Part shown: positions 26,039 to 35,063 of the stretch, one piece after another
Position numbering within the stretch: position 1 is the first letter of the stretch
Layout of the letters: each line of letters opens with the position of its first letter
Assembly: GCF_903181435.1 (NCBI RefSeq)
Contig: NZ_CAEUHO010000001.1
Coordinates: forward strand, 1,426,001-1,490,000
Length of the DNA stretch: 64,000 nt
Direction of reading: 5' to 3'
Source of the DNA: Bacteroides acidifaciens
GTDB taxonomy: Bacteria; Bacteroidota; Bacteroidia; Bacteroidales; Bacteroidaceae
The notes under the pieces: generated by a model
Told to the model about the DNA's origin: nothing
Databases searched by the model: none
Seen by the model: only the letters and a program-made list of their open reading frames with translations
Made by a program: the position numbers and the translations under genes

Positions 26039-26770
26039 ATGCAGAATATACAGAAAAATACACCTTTGGCAAACAATCACATATCAGTAGACTGTGTGGT
26101 GATTGGTTTTGACGGAGAACAACTGAAAGTGTTGCTCGTAAAACGTGCAGGTGAAGATAATGGTGAGGTATATCACGATATGAAACTTCCCGGAAGCCTT
26201 ATATATATGGACGAAGATTTGGACGAAGCTGCGCAACGCGTGTTGTTTGAACTGACAGGACTTAAAAATGTGAACCTGATACAGTTCAAAGCATTCGGTT
26301 CTAAAAACAGAACCAGCAATCCCAAAGATGTGCGTTGGCTGGAACGTGCCATGCAGTCGAGGGTGGAACGTATTGTGACTATCGCTTATTTGTCGATGGT
26401 GAAGATTGACCGCGCGTTGGATAAGAATCTGGATGAGCATCAGGCTTGTTGGATTGCCCTGAAAGATGTCAAAACATTGGCTTTCGACCATAATTTGATT
26501 ATCCGGGAAGCGATGACTTATATTCGCCAATTCGTGGAGTTCAATCCTTCTATGTTGTTTGAACTGCTTCCACGTAAATTTACGGCTGCACAATTGAGAA
26601 CTCTTTTTGAGTTGGTATATGACAAAGCAGTAGATGTGCGTAATTTCCATAAGAAAATAGCCATGATGGAATATGTAGTTCCTTTGGAAGAAAAACAACA
26701 GGGAGTGGCTCACCGTGCCGCCCGTTATTACAAGTTCGATAAGAAAATATATAATAAAGTGAGACGGTGA
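26039..26770 (+). CDS. xylR: NUDIX-domain transcriptional regulator (NrtR/XylR-like)
   Basis: 243 residues. The N-terminal two thirds is a NUDIX-fold domain (ISVDCVVIGFDGEQLKVLLVKR) whose Nudix box is eroded (LDEAAQRVLFELTGL, lacking the REUxEE glutamates), so it is likely a ligand sensor without hydrolase activity. The last 70 residues form a winged helix (LPRKFTAAQLRTLFELVYDKAVDVRNFHKKI). This is the architecture of NrtR and of the Bacteroides sugar regulators AraR and XylR. Position directly before xylB-xylA-xylE supports control of xylose genes. ATG 26039 follows an A-rich leader; an upstream in-frame start at 26015 overlaps the promoter. Confidence 0.88.
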   Translation: MQNIQKNTPLANNHISVDCVVIGFDGEQLKVLLVKRAGEDNGEVYHDMKLPGSLIYMDEDLDEAAQRVLFELTGLKNVNLIQFKAFGSKNRTSNPKDVRWLERAMQSRVERIVTIAYLSMVKIDRALDKNLDEHQACWIALKDVKTLAFDHNLIIREAMTYIRQFVEFNPSMLFELLPRKFTAAQLRTLFELVYDKAVDVRNFHKKIAMMEYVVPLEEKQQGVAHRAARYYKFDKKIYNKVRR

Positions 26771-26774
26771 TAAT

Positions 26775-26893
26775 TTAGTGATTAACGATTAGTGATTAAT
26801 GCCATGCGGATACCAATTATCAATCATTAACTACTAACTATTAATCATTATCATATCATTGTTAACCATTAATCACTAACCATTAATCACTAA
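26775..26893. repeat. Palindromic repeat island before xylB
   Basis: Left arm 26775-26801 and right arm 26867-26893 are 27-bp inverted repeats with two mismatches. Each is itself a double copy of TTAGTGATTAAtg. Similar words (CATTAACTACTAACTATTAATCATTA-like, in short pieces) fill the middle. It fills the whole gap between the regulator and xylB; no promoter box was seen inside. Confidence 0.85.
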
Positions 26894-26897
26894 AATC

Positions 26898-28421
26898 ATG
26901 TTTTTATTAGGTTATGACATAGGTAGCTCGTCTGTAAAAGCGAGCTTGGTAAATGCTGAAACAGGCAAATGTGTATCGTCTGCGTTTTTCCCGAAGACGG
27001 AAGCGAATATTATCGCAGTGAATCCCGGATGGGCGGAACAAGACCCGGAGAGTTGGTGGGAAAATCTGAAGCTGGCCACTCAAGCTATTATGGCTGAATC
27101 GGGCGTAAGTGCTGCCGAGATTAAAGCCATCGGTATCTCTTATCAGATGCATGGATTGGTATGTGTTGATAAGGATCAGCGTGTGTTGCGTCCTGCTATT
27201 ATTTGGTGTGACTCTCGTGCTGTGCCTTATGGACAGAAAGCATTCGAGACAATCGGAGAGGAGAAATGCCTTTCTCACCTGTTGAACTCGCCGGGTAACT
27301 TTACAGCTTCCAAATTGGCATGGATTAAAGCAAACGAACCAGCCATCTATGAGCAGATTTACAAAATAATGCTGCCGGGTGATTATATCGCCATGAAACT
27401 GAGCGGTGAAATCTGTACGACAGTTTCCGGACTTTCGGAAGGTATGTTCTGGGATTTCAAGAACAACCGGGTAGCTGATTTCTTAATGGATTACTACGGA
27501 TTCGATTCGTCTTTGATTGCGGATATTAAACCTACTTTTGCAGAGCAGGGTCGTGTCAACGCTGCGACAGCCAAAGAATTAGGCTTGAAAGAAGGCACTC
27601 CGATTACATACCGTGCCGGTGACCAACCTAATAATGCCCTTTCTCTGAATGTATTCAATCCGGGTGAGATAGCTTCTACGGCAGGAACATCGGGAGTAGT
27701 TTATGGAGTAAACGGCGAAGTGAATTATGACCCTCAATCACGTGTCAATACCTTTGCGCATGTCAATCATTCAACAGAACAGACTCGCTTGGGTGTACTG
27801 CTTTGCATCAACGGAACAGGTATTCTTAATTCATGGGTGAAGCGTACGATTGCTCCCGAAGGAATATCTTATAATGAAATGAACGTCCTGGCTTCCAAGG
27901 CGCCTATCGGCAGCGCGGGAATCAGTATCCTTCCCTTCGGCAACGGTGCCGAACGTATGCTGAATAATAAGGAAATCGGTTGTAGCATTCGCGGGTTGGA
28001 TTTCAATGCACATGGCAAGCATCATATTATTCGTGCTGCCCAGGAAGGTATCGTGTTCTCCTTTAAATATGGTATTGATATTATGGAGCAGATGGGTATT
28101 CCTGTGAAGATGATTCATGCCGGACACGCCAATATGTTCCTGAGTTCGATATTCCGTGATACTCTGGCAGGAGTGACGGGAGCCACTATCGAACTTTATG
28201 ATACGGACGGTTCGGTAGGCGCAGCGAAAGGTGCGGGCATCGGCGCAGGTATCTACAAAGATAATAACGAGGCGTTTGTCACACTCGACAAACTGGACGT
28301 GATTGAGCCTAATGTAGCTAAACGCCAGGAATATGCAGACGCATATGCCAAATGGAAATATCGCCTTGAAAAATCAATGGCAAGCAAAATACCGGCTCCG
28401 GTTCTTTCTTCAGATAAGTAA
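26898..28421 (+). CDS. xylB: Xylulokinase
   Basis: 507 residues, FGGY kinase family. Phosphorylates D-xylulose to xylulose 5-phosphate. It begins FLLGYDIGSSSVKASLV (phosphate-1 motif), has SYQMHGLVCVD and WCDSRA in domain I, the catalytic-base region YRAGDQPNNALSLNV and the C-terminal ATP site HAGHANMFLSSIFRDTLAG. Followed 43 nt later by xylA, so it is probably cotranscribed. Upstream is the repeat island. Confidence 0.95.
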   Translation: MFLLGYDIGSSSVKASLVNAETGKCVSSAFFPKTEANIIAVNPGWAEQDPESWWENLKLATQAIMAESGVSAAEIKAIGISYQMHGLVCVDKDQRVLRPAIIWCDSRAVPYGQKAFETIGEEKCLSHLLNSPGNFTASKLAWIKANEPAIYEQIYKIMLPGDYIAMKLSGEICTTVSGLSEGMFWDFKNNRVADFLMDYYGFDSSLIADIKPTFAEQGRVNAATAKELGLKEGTPITYRAGDQPNNALSLNVFNPGEIASTAGTSGVVYGVNGEVNYDPQSRVNTFAHVNHSTEQTRLGVLLCINGTGILNSWVKRTIAPEGISYNEMNVLASKAPIGSAGISILPFGNGAERMLNNKEIGCSIRGLDFNAHGKHHIIRAAQEGIVFSFKYGIDIMEQMGIPVKMIHAGHANMFLSSIFRDTLAGVTGATIELYDTDGSVGAAKGAGIGAGIYKDNNEAFVTLDKLDVIEPNVAKRQEYADAYAKWKYRLEKSMASKIPAPVLSSDK

Positions 28422-28464
28422 TTGACAATATAAATAATAACCATTTAAAAAATAAAAAAGAATT

Positions 28465-29781
28465 ATGGCAACAAAAGAATTTTTCCCGGGAATTGAAAAG
28501 ATTAAGTTCGAAGGTAAAGATAGTAAAAACCCGATGGCATTCCGTTACTACGATGCTGAAAAGGTAATCAACGGTAAAAAGATGAAAGATTGGTTGAGAT
28601 TCGCTATGGCATGGTGGCATACATTGTGCGCAGAAGGCGGTGACCAGTTCGGTGGCGGAACAAAACAATTCCCTTGGAATGGTAATGCAGACGCAGTTCA
28701 GGCTGCAAAAGACAAAATGGACGCAGGTTTCGAATTCATGCAGAAAATAGGTATCGAATACTACTGTTTCCATGATGTAGACTTGGTATCCGAAGGCGCA
28801 AGCATCGAAGAATACGAAGCTAACCTGAAAGAAATCGTAGCATACGCAAAGCAGAAACAAGCTGAAACAGGCATCAAACTGTTGTGGGGTACTGCCAACG
28901 TATTCGGTCATGCCCGCTATATGAACGGTGCTGCTACTAATCCTGATTTTGACGTTGTAGCCCGTGCTGCCGTTCAGATTAAGAATGCTATTGACGCTAC
29001 TATCGAACTTGGCGGTCAGAACTATGTATTCTGGGGTGGACGTGAAGGTTATATGTCTCTTCTGAACACTGACCAGAAACGTGAAAAAGAACATCTCGCT
29101 CAAATGTTGACTATCGCTCGCGACTATGCCCGTGCCCGTGGCTTCAAAGGTACTTTCCTGATTGAACCGAAACCGATGGAACCGACTAAGCATCAGTATG
29201 ACGTAGATACGGAAACTGTAATCGGATTCTTGAAGGCTCATGGCTTGGATAAAGACTTTAAAGTAAACATTGAAGTAAACCATGCAACTTTGGCAGGTCA
29301 TACTTTCGAACACGAACTTGCAGTAGCAGTAGATAATGGCATGTTGGGTTCTATCGATGCTAACCGTGGTGACTATCAGAATGGTTGGGATACAGACCAA
29401 TTCCCGATTGACAACTACGAACTGACTCAGGCTATGATGCAGATTATCCGCAACGGTGGCTTGGGCAATGGCGGAACAAACTTCGACGCTAAGACTCGTC
29501 GTAATTCTACCGACCTGGAAGATATCTTCATCGCTCACATTGCAGGTATGGACGCTATGGCGCGTGCATTGGAAAGTGCGGCAGCTTTGCTGAACGAATC
29601 TCCATACAAGAAAATGTTGTCCGACCGTTACGCTTCATTTGACAGTGGTAAAGGTAAAGAATTTGAAGACGGTAAATTGTCTTTGGAAGACGTGGTTGCT
29701 TATGCTAAAGCAAACGGCGAACCGAAGCAGACTAGCGGCAAGCAAGAACTTTATGAAGCAATCCTGAATATGTATTGCTAA
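28465..29781 (+). CDS. xylA: Xylose isomerase
   Basis: 438 residues, class II. Converts D-xylose to D-xylulose with two divalent metals. Conserved FCFHDVD-type segment appears as [10 protein letters not shown], with the catalytic His; metal ligands lie in [35 protein letters not shown] and [20 protein letters not shown]. The gene uses highly favoured codons compared with its neighbours, suggesting high expression. A strong terminator-like hairpin follows it. Confidence 0.97.
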   Translation: MATKEFFPGIEKIKFEGKDSKNPMAFRYYDAEKVINGKKMKDWLRFAMAWWHTLCAEGGDQFGGGTKQFPWNGNADAVQAAKDKMDAGFEFMQKIGIEYYCFHDVDLVSEGASIEEYEANLKEIVAYAKQKQAETGIKLLWGTANVFGHARYMNGAATNPDFDVVARAAVQIKNAIDATIELGGQNYVFWGGREGYMSLLNTDQKREKEHLAQMLTIARDYARARGFKGTFLIEPKPMEPTKHQYDVDTETVIGFLKAHGLDKDFKVNIEVNHATLAGHTFEHELAVAVDNGMLGSIDANRGDYQNGWDTDQFPIDNYELTQAMMQIIRNGGLGNGGTNFDAKTRRNSTDLEDIFIAHIAGMDAMARALESAAALLNESPYKKMLSDRYASFDSGKGKEFEDGKLSLEDVVAYAKANGEPKQTSGKQELYEAILNMYC

Positions 29782-29796
29782 TTAAAATCTAATACT

Positions 29797-29843
29797 AAGG
29801 TGATAAAGCAGCAGTTCAACCACTGCTTTATCACCTTCTTTTA
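29797..29843 (+). terminator. Strong hairpin terminator between xylA and xylE
   Basis: Perfect 15-bp stem (29797-29811 with 29823-29837), 11-nt loop, then CTTTTAT. It should end or reduce transcription before the symporter gene. Confidence 0.85.
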
Positions 29844-29889
29844 TATCTAATCCAACTACTACACACTACTTATCCAATTTATACAAACT

Positions 29890-31344
29890 ATGAACAATAC
29901 AACGAACGAAGGAAGCAAACTCTATTTGTATTCCATCACATCCGTTGCTATCCTGGGCGGACTGCTTTTCGGTTATGACACGGCAGTTATCTCCGGAGCG
30001 GAAAAAGGCTTGGAAGCTTTTTTTCTTTCAGCCTCTGATTTCCAATATAACAAAGTAATGCATGGAATCACTTCTTCCAGTGCATTGATAGGTTGCGTAC
30101 TTGGTGGTGCGCTCTCCGGCATATTCGCTTCCCGTCTGGGACGCCGTAATTCGTTGAGGCTCGCTGCCGTACTCTTTTTCCTTTCAGCATTAGGTTCTTA
30201 TTATCCGGAATTCCTGTTTTTCGAATACGGAAAACCGAATATGGACTTGCTGATTACGTTTAATCTTTATCGTATCTTAGGTGGTATCGGCGTTGGACTG
30301 GCATCTGCCGTTTGTCCGATGTATATCGCGGAAATAGCCCCTTCCAACATTCGCGGAACTCTTGTTTCGTGCAACCAGTTTGCCATTATCTTCGGTATGC
30401 TGGTGGTGTACTTTGTGAATTACCTGATTATGGGCGACCATCAGAATCCTATTATTCTGAAAGATGCTGCCGGAGTCTTATCAGTAAGTTCTGAGTCTGA
30501 TATGTGGACTGTACAAGAAGGATGGCGCTATATGTTTGGTTCGGAAGCTTTTCCTGCTGCATTTTTTGGTTTGTTATTGTTCTTCGTGCCGAAAACTCCC
30601 CGTTATTTGGTATTGGTACAACAGGAAGAAAAAGCCTTTTCTATTTTGGAAAAAATTAATGGTAAAGCAAAAGCACAGGAAATCCTTAATGATATCAAAG
30701 CTACCGCCCACGAAAAGACAGAAAAACTCTTTACTTATGGAGTGGCAGTAATTGTTATCGGTATTCTTCTTTCTGTATTCCAACAGGCTATCGGCATTAA
30801 TGCGGTACTTTACTATGCTCCGCGCATTTTTGAAAATGCAGGCGCAGAAGGTGTCGGTATGATGCAAACGGTTATTATGGGTATCGTAAACATCATCTTC
30901 ACATTGGTTGCTATCTTTACAGTAGACCGCTTCGGACGTAAACCGCTATTGATTATCGGTTCTATCGGTATGGCAGTAGGGGCATTTGCAGTAGCAATGT
31001 GTGATAGTATGGCTATAAAGGGAATCTTTCCGGTAGTTTCGGTTATCGTATATGCCGCATTCTTTATGATGTCATGGGGACCAATTTGCTGGGTATTGAT
31101 TTCGGAAATCTTCCCGAATACAATCCGTGGCAAGGCAGTTGCCATCGCTGTAGCTTTCCAATGGATATTTAATTATATTATATCTTCCACTTTCCCGGCA
31201 TTGTACGATTTTAGTCCGATGTTCGCATACAGCCTTTATGGAATTATCTGTGTAGCTGCCGCAATCTTCGTTTGGCGTTGGGTGCCCGAAACGAAAGGCA
31301 AGACACTGGAAGATATGAGCAAGCTTTGGAAGAAAAACAAGTAA
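29890..31344 (+). CDS. xylE: D-xylose/H+ symporter (MFS sugar porter)
   Basis: 484 residues, 12 TM helices. Sugar-porter signatures are GYDTAVISGAEKG in TM1, SRLGRRNSLR after TM2, DRFGRKPLLI after TM8 and PETKGKTLEDM at the C-terminus. The QQAIGINAVLYYAP motif in TM7 is the sugar-binding QxxGIN segment. It sits at the end of the xylose module, so D-xylose is the likely substrate. It lies behind a terminator, so it may be expressed at a lower level than xylA or from its own promoter. Confidence 0.94.
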   Translation: MNNTTNEGSKLYLYSITSVAILGGLLFGYDTAVISGAEKGLEAFFLSASDFQYNKVMHGITSSSALIGCVLGGALSGIFASRLGRRNSLRLAAVLFFLSALGSYYPEFLFFEYGKPNMDLLITFNLYRILGGIGVGLASAVCPMYIAEIAPSNIRGTLVSCNQFAIIFGMLVVYFVNYLIMGDHQNPIILKDAAGVLSVSSESDMWTVQEGWRYMFGSEAFPAAFFGLLLFFVPKTPRYLVLVQQEEKAFSILEKINGKAKAQEILNDIKATAHEKTEKLFTYGVAVIVIGILLSVFQQAIGINAVLYYAPRIFENAGAEGVGMMQTVIMGIVNIIFTLVAIFTVDRFGRKPLLIIGSIGMAVGAFAVAMCDSMAIKGIFPVVSVIVYAAFFMMSWGPICWVLISEIFPNTIRGKAVAIAVAFQWIFNYIISSTFPALYDFSPMFAYSLYGIICVAAAIFVWRWVPETKGKTLEDMSKLWKKNK

Positions 31345-31369
31345 ATTAGGTTAGTGTAATTTCATCAAG

Positions 31370-31412
31370 ATTATGACATCATGCCAATGGTATGGTGTCA
31401 TAATTATTTATA
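31370..31412 (+). terminator. Hairpin after xylE
   Basis: Stem ATTATGACA ... TGTCATAAT (31370-31378, 31396-31404) extended by CATGCC/GGTATG-like pairs, then TATTTA. Confidence 0.75.
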
Positions 31413-31510
31413 TGCATATCTTTCAGTGAATCAATAACTTATTTTGTATGATTGATGTAATAACCAACAGTTTTGCATTTTTGAGTAAATACATAGTCTG
31501 ACAATGCGCT

Positions 31511-31518
31511 TATCTTTG
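31511..31518 (+). promoter_or_regulatory. Putative -7 box for the deiminase gene
   Basis: TATCTTTG then C, 38 nt before ATG 31556. No -33 match at the standard distance. Confidence 0.45.
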
Positions 31519-31555
31519 CATTGTAAAATTTGAAAAGTCACATTATTGAAAGATT

Positions 31556-32449
31556 ATGATAACAGAGCAACATAAAGATACCGTTTATTTTTCAAACCTT
31601 TTTGCAAGGCACTATCCTGAAATTTATAAAGAACTATCCGATATTCTTTCTCGTCATCATGTAGCACATGGCGCGTTGATGCACACTAAAGATTATTGGT
31701 GCCGGGATTACATGCCAATACAATGGGGCTACAAAACTTATATTCAATTCCGCTATGAACCAGATTATTTAACTGACAAGCCACAGTATAAAACTAATAT
31801 TGAGCCTGTATTGAAGGCTATGAGGAACAGGATGAATATTACGCAATCTCCACTTATAATTGATGGTGGAAATGTGGTTGTGTGTGAAGTAAAAGAACCA
31901 TATATGAAAGATTGGAGACCAATTATTGTTATGACAGAAAAGTTATTTCAGGAAAATTCTCAGATTGAAAGGGAAGAAGTGCTCGCAATCTTAAAGGAGA
32001 ATTTTTATGGGGCGGAAATTGTATTTCTTCCATGGGATAAATCTGATGTTTGTGGTCATACAGATGGGATTATTCATAATGTTGGTGATGGCAAAGTTTT
32101 GGTTAATCTGAATGTCTATCCCCTGAAAATAGCACGAGAGATGAGACGTAGATTGAGTAAATGTTTTGTGGTTGTAGATTTAAAACTGAGTAAGTATCAT
32201 CATAATAGTTGGGCATATATAAATATGCTTCAGACACGTGACGTAATCATTGTTCCCGGACTTGGACTACCGACAGACAGAGAAGCTTTAGAACAGATAA
32301 AAGAATTGCATCCTTCCTATGAAGGTCGAATCTATCAAGTAAATATCGCTCCGATTGTAGAGAAATGGGGAGGCGCATTGAATTGTTTGTCCTGGACTAT
32401 GAGTGAATATGTATCTGGCTTAGAGTGGTTGCTTGAATATGATGAATAA
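31556..32449 (+). CDS. PAD/agmatine deiminase-like protein
   Basis: 297 residues of the PAD_porph/agmatine deiminase fold, which hydrolyses guanidino groups to ureido groups and ammonia. Conserved segments are WCRDYMPIQWG, LIIDGGNVVV, CGHTDGIIHN and the C-terminal WGGALNCLSW with the probable nucleophile Cys. In agmatine deiminases the last motif has His next to Cys, whereas here the residue is Asn. No signal peptide. First gene of an AT-rich group. Substrate unknown. Confidence 0.85.
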   Translation: MITEQHKDTVYFSNLFARHYPEIYKELSDILSRHHVAHGALMHTKDYWCRDYMPIQWGYKTYIQFRYEPDYLTDKPQYKTNIEPVLKAMRNRMNITQSPLIIDGGNVVVCEVKEPYMKDWRPIIVMTEKLFQENSQIEREEVLAILKENFYGAEIVFLPWDKSDVCGHTDGIIHNVGDGKVLVNLNVYPLKIAREMRRRLSKCFVVVDLKLSKYHHNSWAYINMLQTRDVIIVPGLGLPTDREALEQIKELHPSYEGRIYQVNIAPIVEKWGGALNCLSWTMSEYVSGLEWLLEYDE

Positions 32450-32500
32450 GTCATGGCTATCACTATAAGATAATTCATAAATTTAAAATCTAAAAATTAT

Positions 32501-32971
32501 ATGATATCAGCATTACCGATTTCTAAACCTATACTTTATATTGATATGGATAATGTTCTGGTTGATTTTCAATCAGGTATAAATAAATTGAGTGAATATG
32601 AAAAAAGAAAATACGAGGGACGATATGATGAAGTACCTGATATTTTTGCAAAAATGTGTCCGTATGAAGGAGCAATTAATGCTTACTATCATTTAGTACG
32701 TTTTTATGATGTGTATATTCTTTCTACAGCACCATGGGATAATCCTTCAGCTTGGTCGGATAAACTTGTATGGGTGAAAAAATGGTTAGGTGGCTATGGA
32801 TATAAACGGTTGATTCTTAGTCATCATAAAAATTTAAACAAAGGAGACTTCTTGATCGATGATCGTCTCAAAAATGGCGCGGAGAATTTTAGTGGTGAAT
32901 TGATCTTATTTGGTTCGGAACAGTATCCGAATTGGGATTCTGTTGTTGACTATTTGATATCATCTAAGTGA
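32501..32971 (+). CDS. 5'(3')-deoxyribonucleotidase-like HAD protein
   Basis: 156 residues, NT5C-type HAD phosphatase. The nucleophile motif is YIDMDNVLVDF, motif II Ser/Thr is in ILSTAPWDN, and Lys/Asp motifs are in LSHHKNLNKGDFLIDDRLKNGAENF. It probably removes phosphate from dNMPs, though related proteins act on other small phosphates. AT-rich, same strand as the deiminase (51-nt gap) and the following gene. Confidence 0.85.
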   Translation: MISALPISKPILYIDMDNVLVDFQSGINKLSEYEKRKYEGRYDEVPDIFAKMCPYEGAINAYYHLVRFYDVYILSTAPWDNPSAWSDKLVWVKKWLGGYGYKRLILSHHKNLNKGDFLIDDRLKNGAENFSGELILFGSEQYPNWDSVVDYLISSK

Positions 32972-33055
32972 AAAATAAGAAAGTTGATATATTTAACACA
33001 ACTCTATACTAAAAAGATTATCTTTACCCAAGAAAATATTAATATTATAATAGTT

Positions 33056-33796
33056 ATGGATACTTTAAAAAAAGAAATTGCAATATTAAGGCAATGTAGT
33101 GACTTTAAGGAAATAGAGAAACAACTTCAAGTAATTAATAAGTTAATAGTCACAAACTATATGTTTGAACTGAGTAATGGGTTACGGATTTATCCAATTG
33201 AAGTAGAAGCTTATTTTAAAGATTCAAAGTTTAATGATGAGTTTGTGCATGGAAATGAACTACAAAGGGATAATTATGGAAGATTTTATGTTCATCGCAT
33301 AGGTATAACGGAGAATTCAAAAATTAAAGGTGGAACAAGAGGAGGCATTGATATTTGTTTATCTGATGATGTTAATGTATATTATGGTATTCTAATAAGA
33401 AGCGCAAAGTTTGACGATGGTACAACTAAATTTGGCCCGAATAATATTTTAAAATTTATTATTGAGGATAAGAACGTAGATTATAAAACTTTGGAGAAAG
33501 AATTTGTTTTAAAAGAAGCTACTGAAGATTGTCGTGATAGAGAAAATAAATCAATTATCTTACATTCGACACGCGTCGGCTTGGGTAGAAAGCAAAGTGA
33601 TGATTTCAAAGATTTGCAATTACGGACAATAGTGGGGGTACTGCTCTCGTCTTATCCATATAAAGAAAAGGAGAATGTATTCAGGAACTATATCGTTAAT
33701 GAAAATATATCAAAAGAAGAAGCTGAAAAGATCTCTATTGACATTCTTGGATATTGTCCTAAGTCTTTGATAAAAAGCATATATGAGGTATTATAG
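33056..33796 (+). CDS. Unknown protein, distant resemblance to 3-methyladenine DNA glycosylase
   Basis: 246 residues, no signal peptide or TM. Segments appear in the order seen in the AAG/MPG glycosylase fold: NGLRIYPIEVEAYF (compare the catalytic VETEAY region), GGIDICLSDDVNVYYGILIRSA (compare CLNVV...VLIRA) and STRVGLGRK (compare PRIGI). The similarity is weak and judged by eye, so the name is tentative. The ATG at 33056 is preferred to an upstream in-frame start, which adds an Ile-rich tail with no context. It ends the AT-rich plus-strand trio. Confidence 0.6.
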   Translation: MDTLKKEIAILRQCSDFKEIEKQLQVINKLIVTNYMFELSNGLRIYPIEVEAYFKDSKFNDEFVHGNELQRDNYGRFYVHRIGITENSKIKGGTRGGIDICLSDDVNVYYGILIRSAKFDDGTTKFGPNNILKFIIEDKNVDYKTLEKEFVLKEATEDCRDRENKSIILHSTRVGLGRKQSDDFKDLQLRTIVGVLLSSYPYKEKENVFRNYIVNENISKEEAEKISIDILGYCPKSLIKSIYEVL

Positions 33797-33842
33797 CTAT
33801 TAATTCTATAAGGGTGATGTGTATTTATTGCCCTTATATGAA

Positions 33843-34736
33843 TTATTGAACAATTGGAATCCAAACTTCAGTAAGGAGCTCTTTCACCTCTGTGTCAGTG
33901 GGGGAATTCAGGTAATGTTCTAAAATTGGAGTTTCTCCTAAGCAATAAGATTGTGGTAATTGTTTCAGTATTGTCTCATAAAAAGCATCTAATAATGCAT
34001 AATCTCCTTGATGGGTATAAACTGCATATGTGCTTTGGGGTAACTCCATATACTTTATTTGACTGGTAAGAGAAGGACTGAATCCTGTTCCTCTTTGAAT
34101 AGTCATACAAGTATAAAAACGGCATTTTTCTGATGAGGTAATATCCGTATCGTCGTAAGCTATCCCCCAATAATCTTCCTTATTTGGCAATAAAGAGTTT
34201 TCTTTTGCATATTCATACAGGTAATCCCAAGTATATGCCTCAAAAGCAACTGAACTACAGGTATTATAATCGCCGGTATAAGATAAAAATAAAATAGGTA
34301 TTGTTTCGGATTCCACTATACGGCAAAGAGGAATAGGTGAAGGATAAACATGTGTTGTTTCCAATAATTTCTTTTGTAATTCTCGAGGAGTGAGATTATA
34401 CTTTTTCTGAAGTGCATTATTTAAAGCTGATTGGTTAGCAAATCCAATATATTCACATATTTCAGTAATACTCATATTCTTGTCTTTGAGCAACTGCTGA
34501 GCATATTCCATACGTGTGCGAATGATATATTGATGTAATGTTTCGCTTGTATAAGCTTTAAACATCAACTGAAGGTTACGAACAGACATACATGCAATTT
34601 TAGCTAATTCAGGTATGGATAACAAATGATTGAATTCATCTGCCGTTTTACCTGTCCAATTCTTTTGTATCATGGAATCTAGATAGTGAAGAATTGTTTC
34701 AATTTGACCTTGGTAGGAGAATTTGTGAATCTGCAT
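33843..34736 (-). CDS. AraC-family regulator with GyrI-like ligand domain
   Basis: 297 residues. Two helix-turn-helix units of the AraC type lie at about 35-125 (LLSIPELAKIACMSVRNLQLMFKAY and ITEICEYIGFANQSALNNALQKKYNLTPRELQK). The C-terminal 150 residues resemble the GyrI/Rob small-molecule binding fold (WGIAYDDTDITSSEKCRFYTCM, TYAVYTHQGDY). This order is that of Rob/SoxS-like multidrug and stress regulators. Targets unknown; the neighbouring deiminase and DUF3791/3990 genes are possible ones. Confidence 0.88.
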   Translation of the reverse strand: MQIHKFSYQGQIETILHYLDSMIQKNWTGKTADEFNHLLSIPELAKIACMSVRNLQLMFKAYTSETLHQYIIRTRMEYAQQLLKDKNMSITEICEYIGFANQSALNNALQKKYNLTPRELQKKLLETTHVYPSPIPLCRIVESETIPILFLSYTGDYNTCSSVAFEAYTWDYLYEYAKENSLLPNKEDYWGIAYDDTDITSSEKCRFYTCMTIQRGTGFSPSLTSQIKYMELPQSTYAVYTHQGDYALLDAFYETILKQLPQSYCLGETPILEHYLNSPTDTEVKELLTEVWIPIVQ

Positions 34737-34814
34737 GAAAATTGTGTGGTGCTAAAGTGCAATAGCTGTTTCGGAATACATATTGTTATGGCAAATTGCA
34801 ATTATATAGAGCTC

Positions 34815-35063
34815 TTATTTGTATTCATGTTCTCTTATAAATTCATCAGCTATATAGAGATTGCCATACAAATAGAGACCAGTATTTTTATTATGTAAGT
34901 CTGCGCAGGTTTTACTTTCATAAAATAATTCCAATGCTCTTTCGGGAGCAATATTCAGCCGTTTTGCCAGTTCGGCTGATATGCAGCCAATCCGGTTACT
35001 TAATATCATTTCTTGGATAACAGGGGATTTTACGGGGTCATTCTGCAGATTCTGTTCCATCAT
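34815..35063 (-). CDS. Small DUF3791-cassette protein
   Basis: About 82 residues when started at ATG 35063 (MMEQNLQND); the frame extends 6 codons further to a TTG at 35081. The pattern RIGCISAELAKRLNIAPERALELFYESKT...DLHNKNTGLYLYGNLYIADEF is that of small helical proteins regularly found beside DUF3990. It overlaps the DUF3990 gene end by about 26 nt, so translation is coupled. Probably the antitoxin-like or accessory partner. Confidence 0.7.
   Translation of the reverse strand: MMEQNLQNDPVKSPVIQEMILSNRIGCISAELAKRLNIAPERALELFYESKTCADLHNKNTGLYLYGNLYIADEFIREHEYK

Noticed and set aside
28318..29538. 406-codon open frame antisense to xylA
   Set aside because: A by-product of the strong codon bias of xylA on the other strand; no recognisable protein features.
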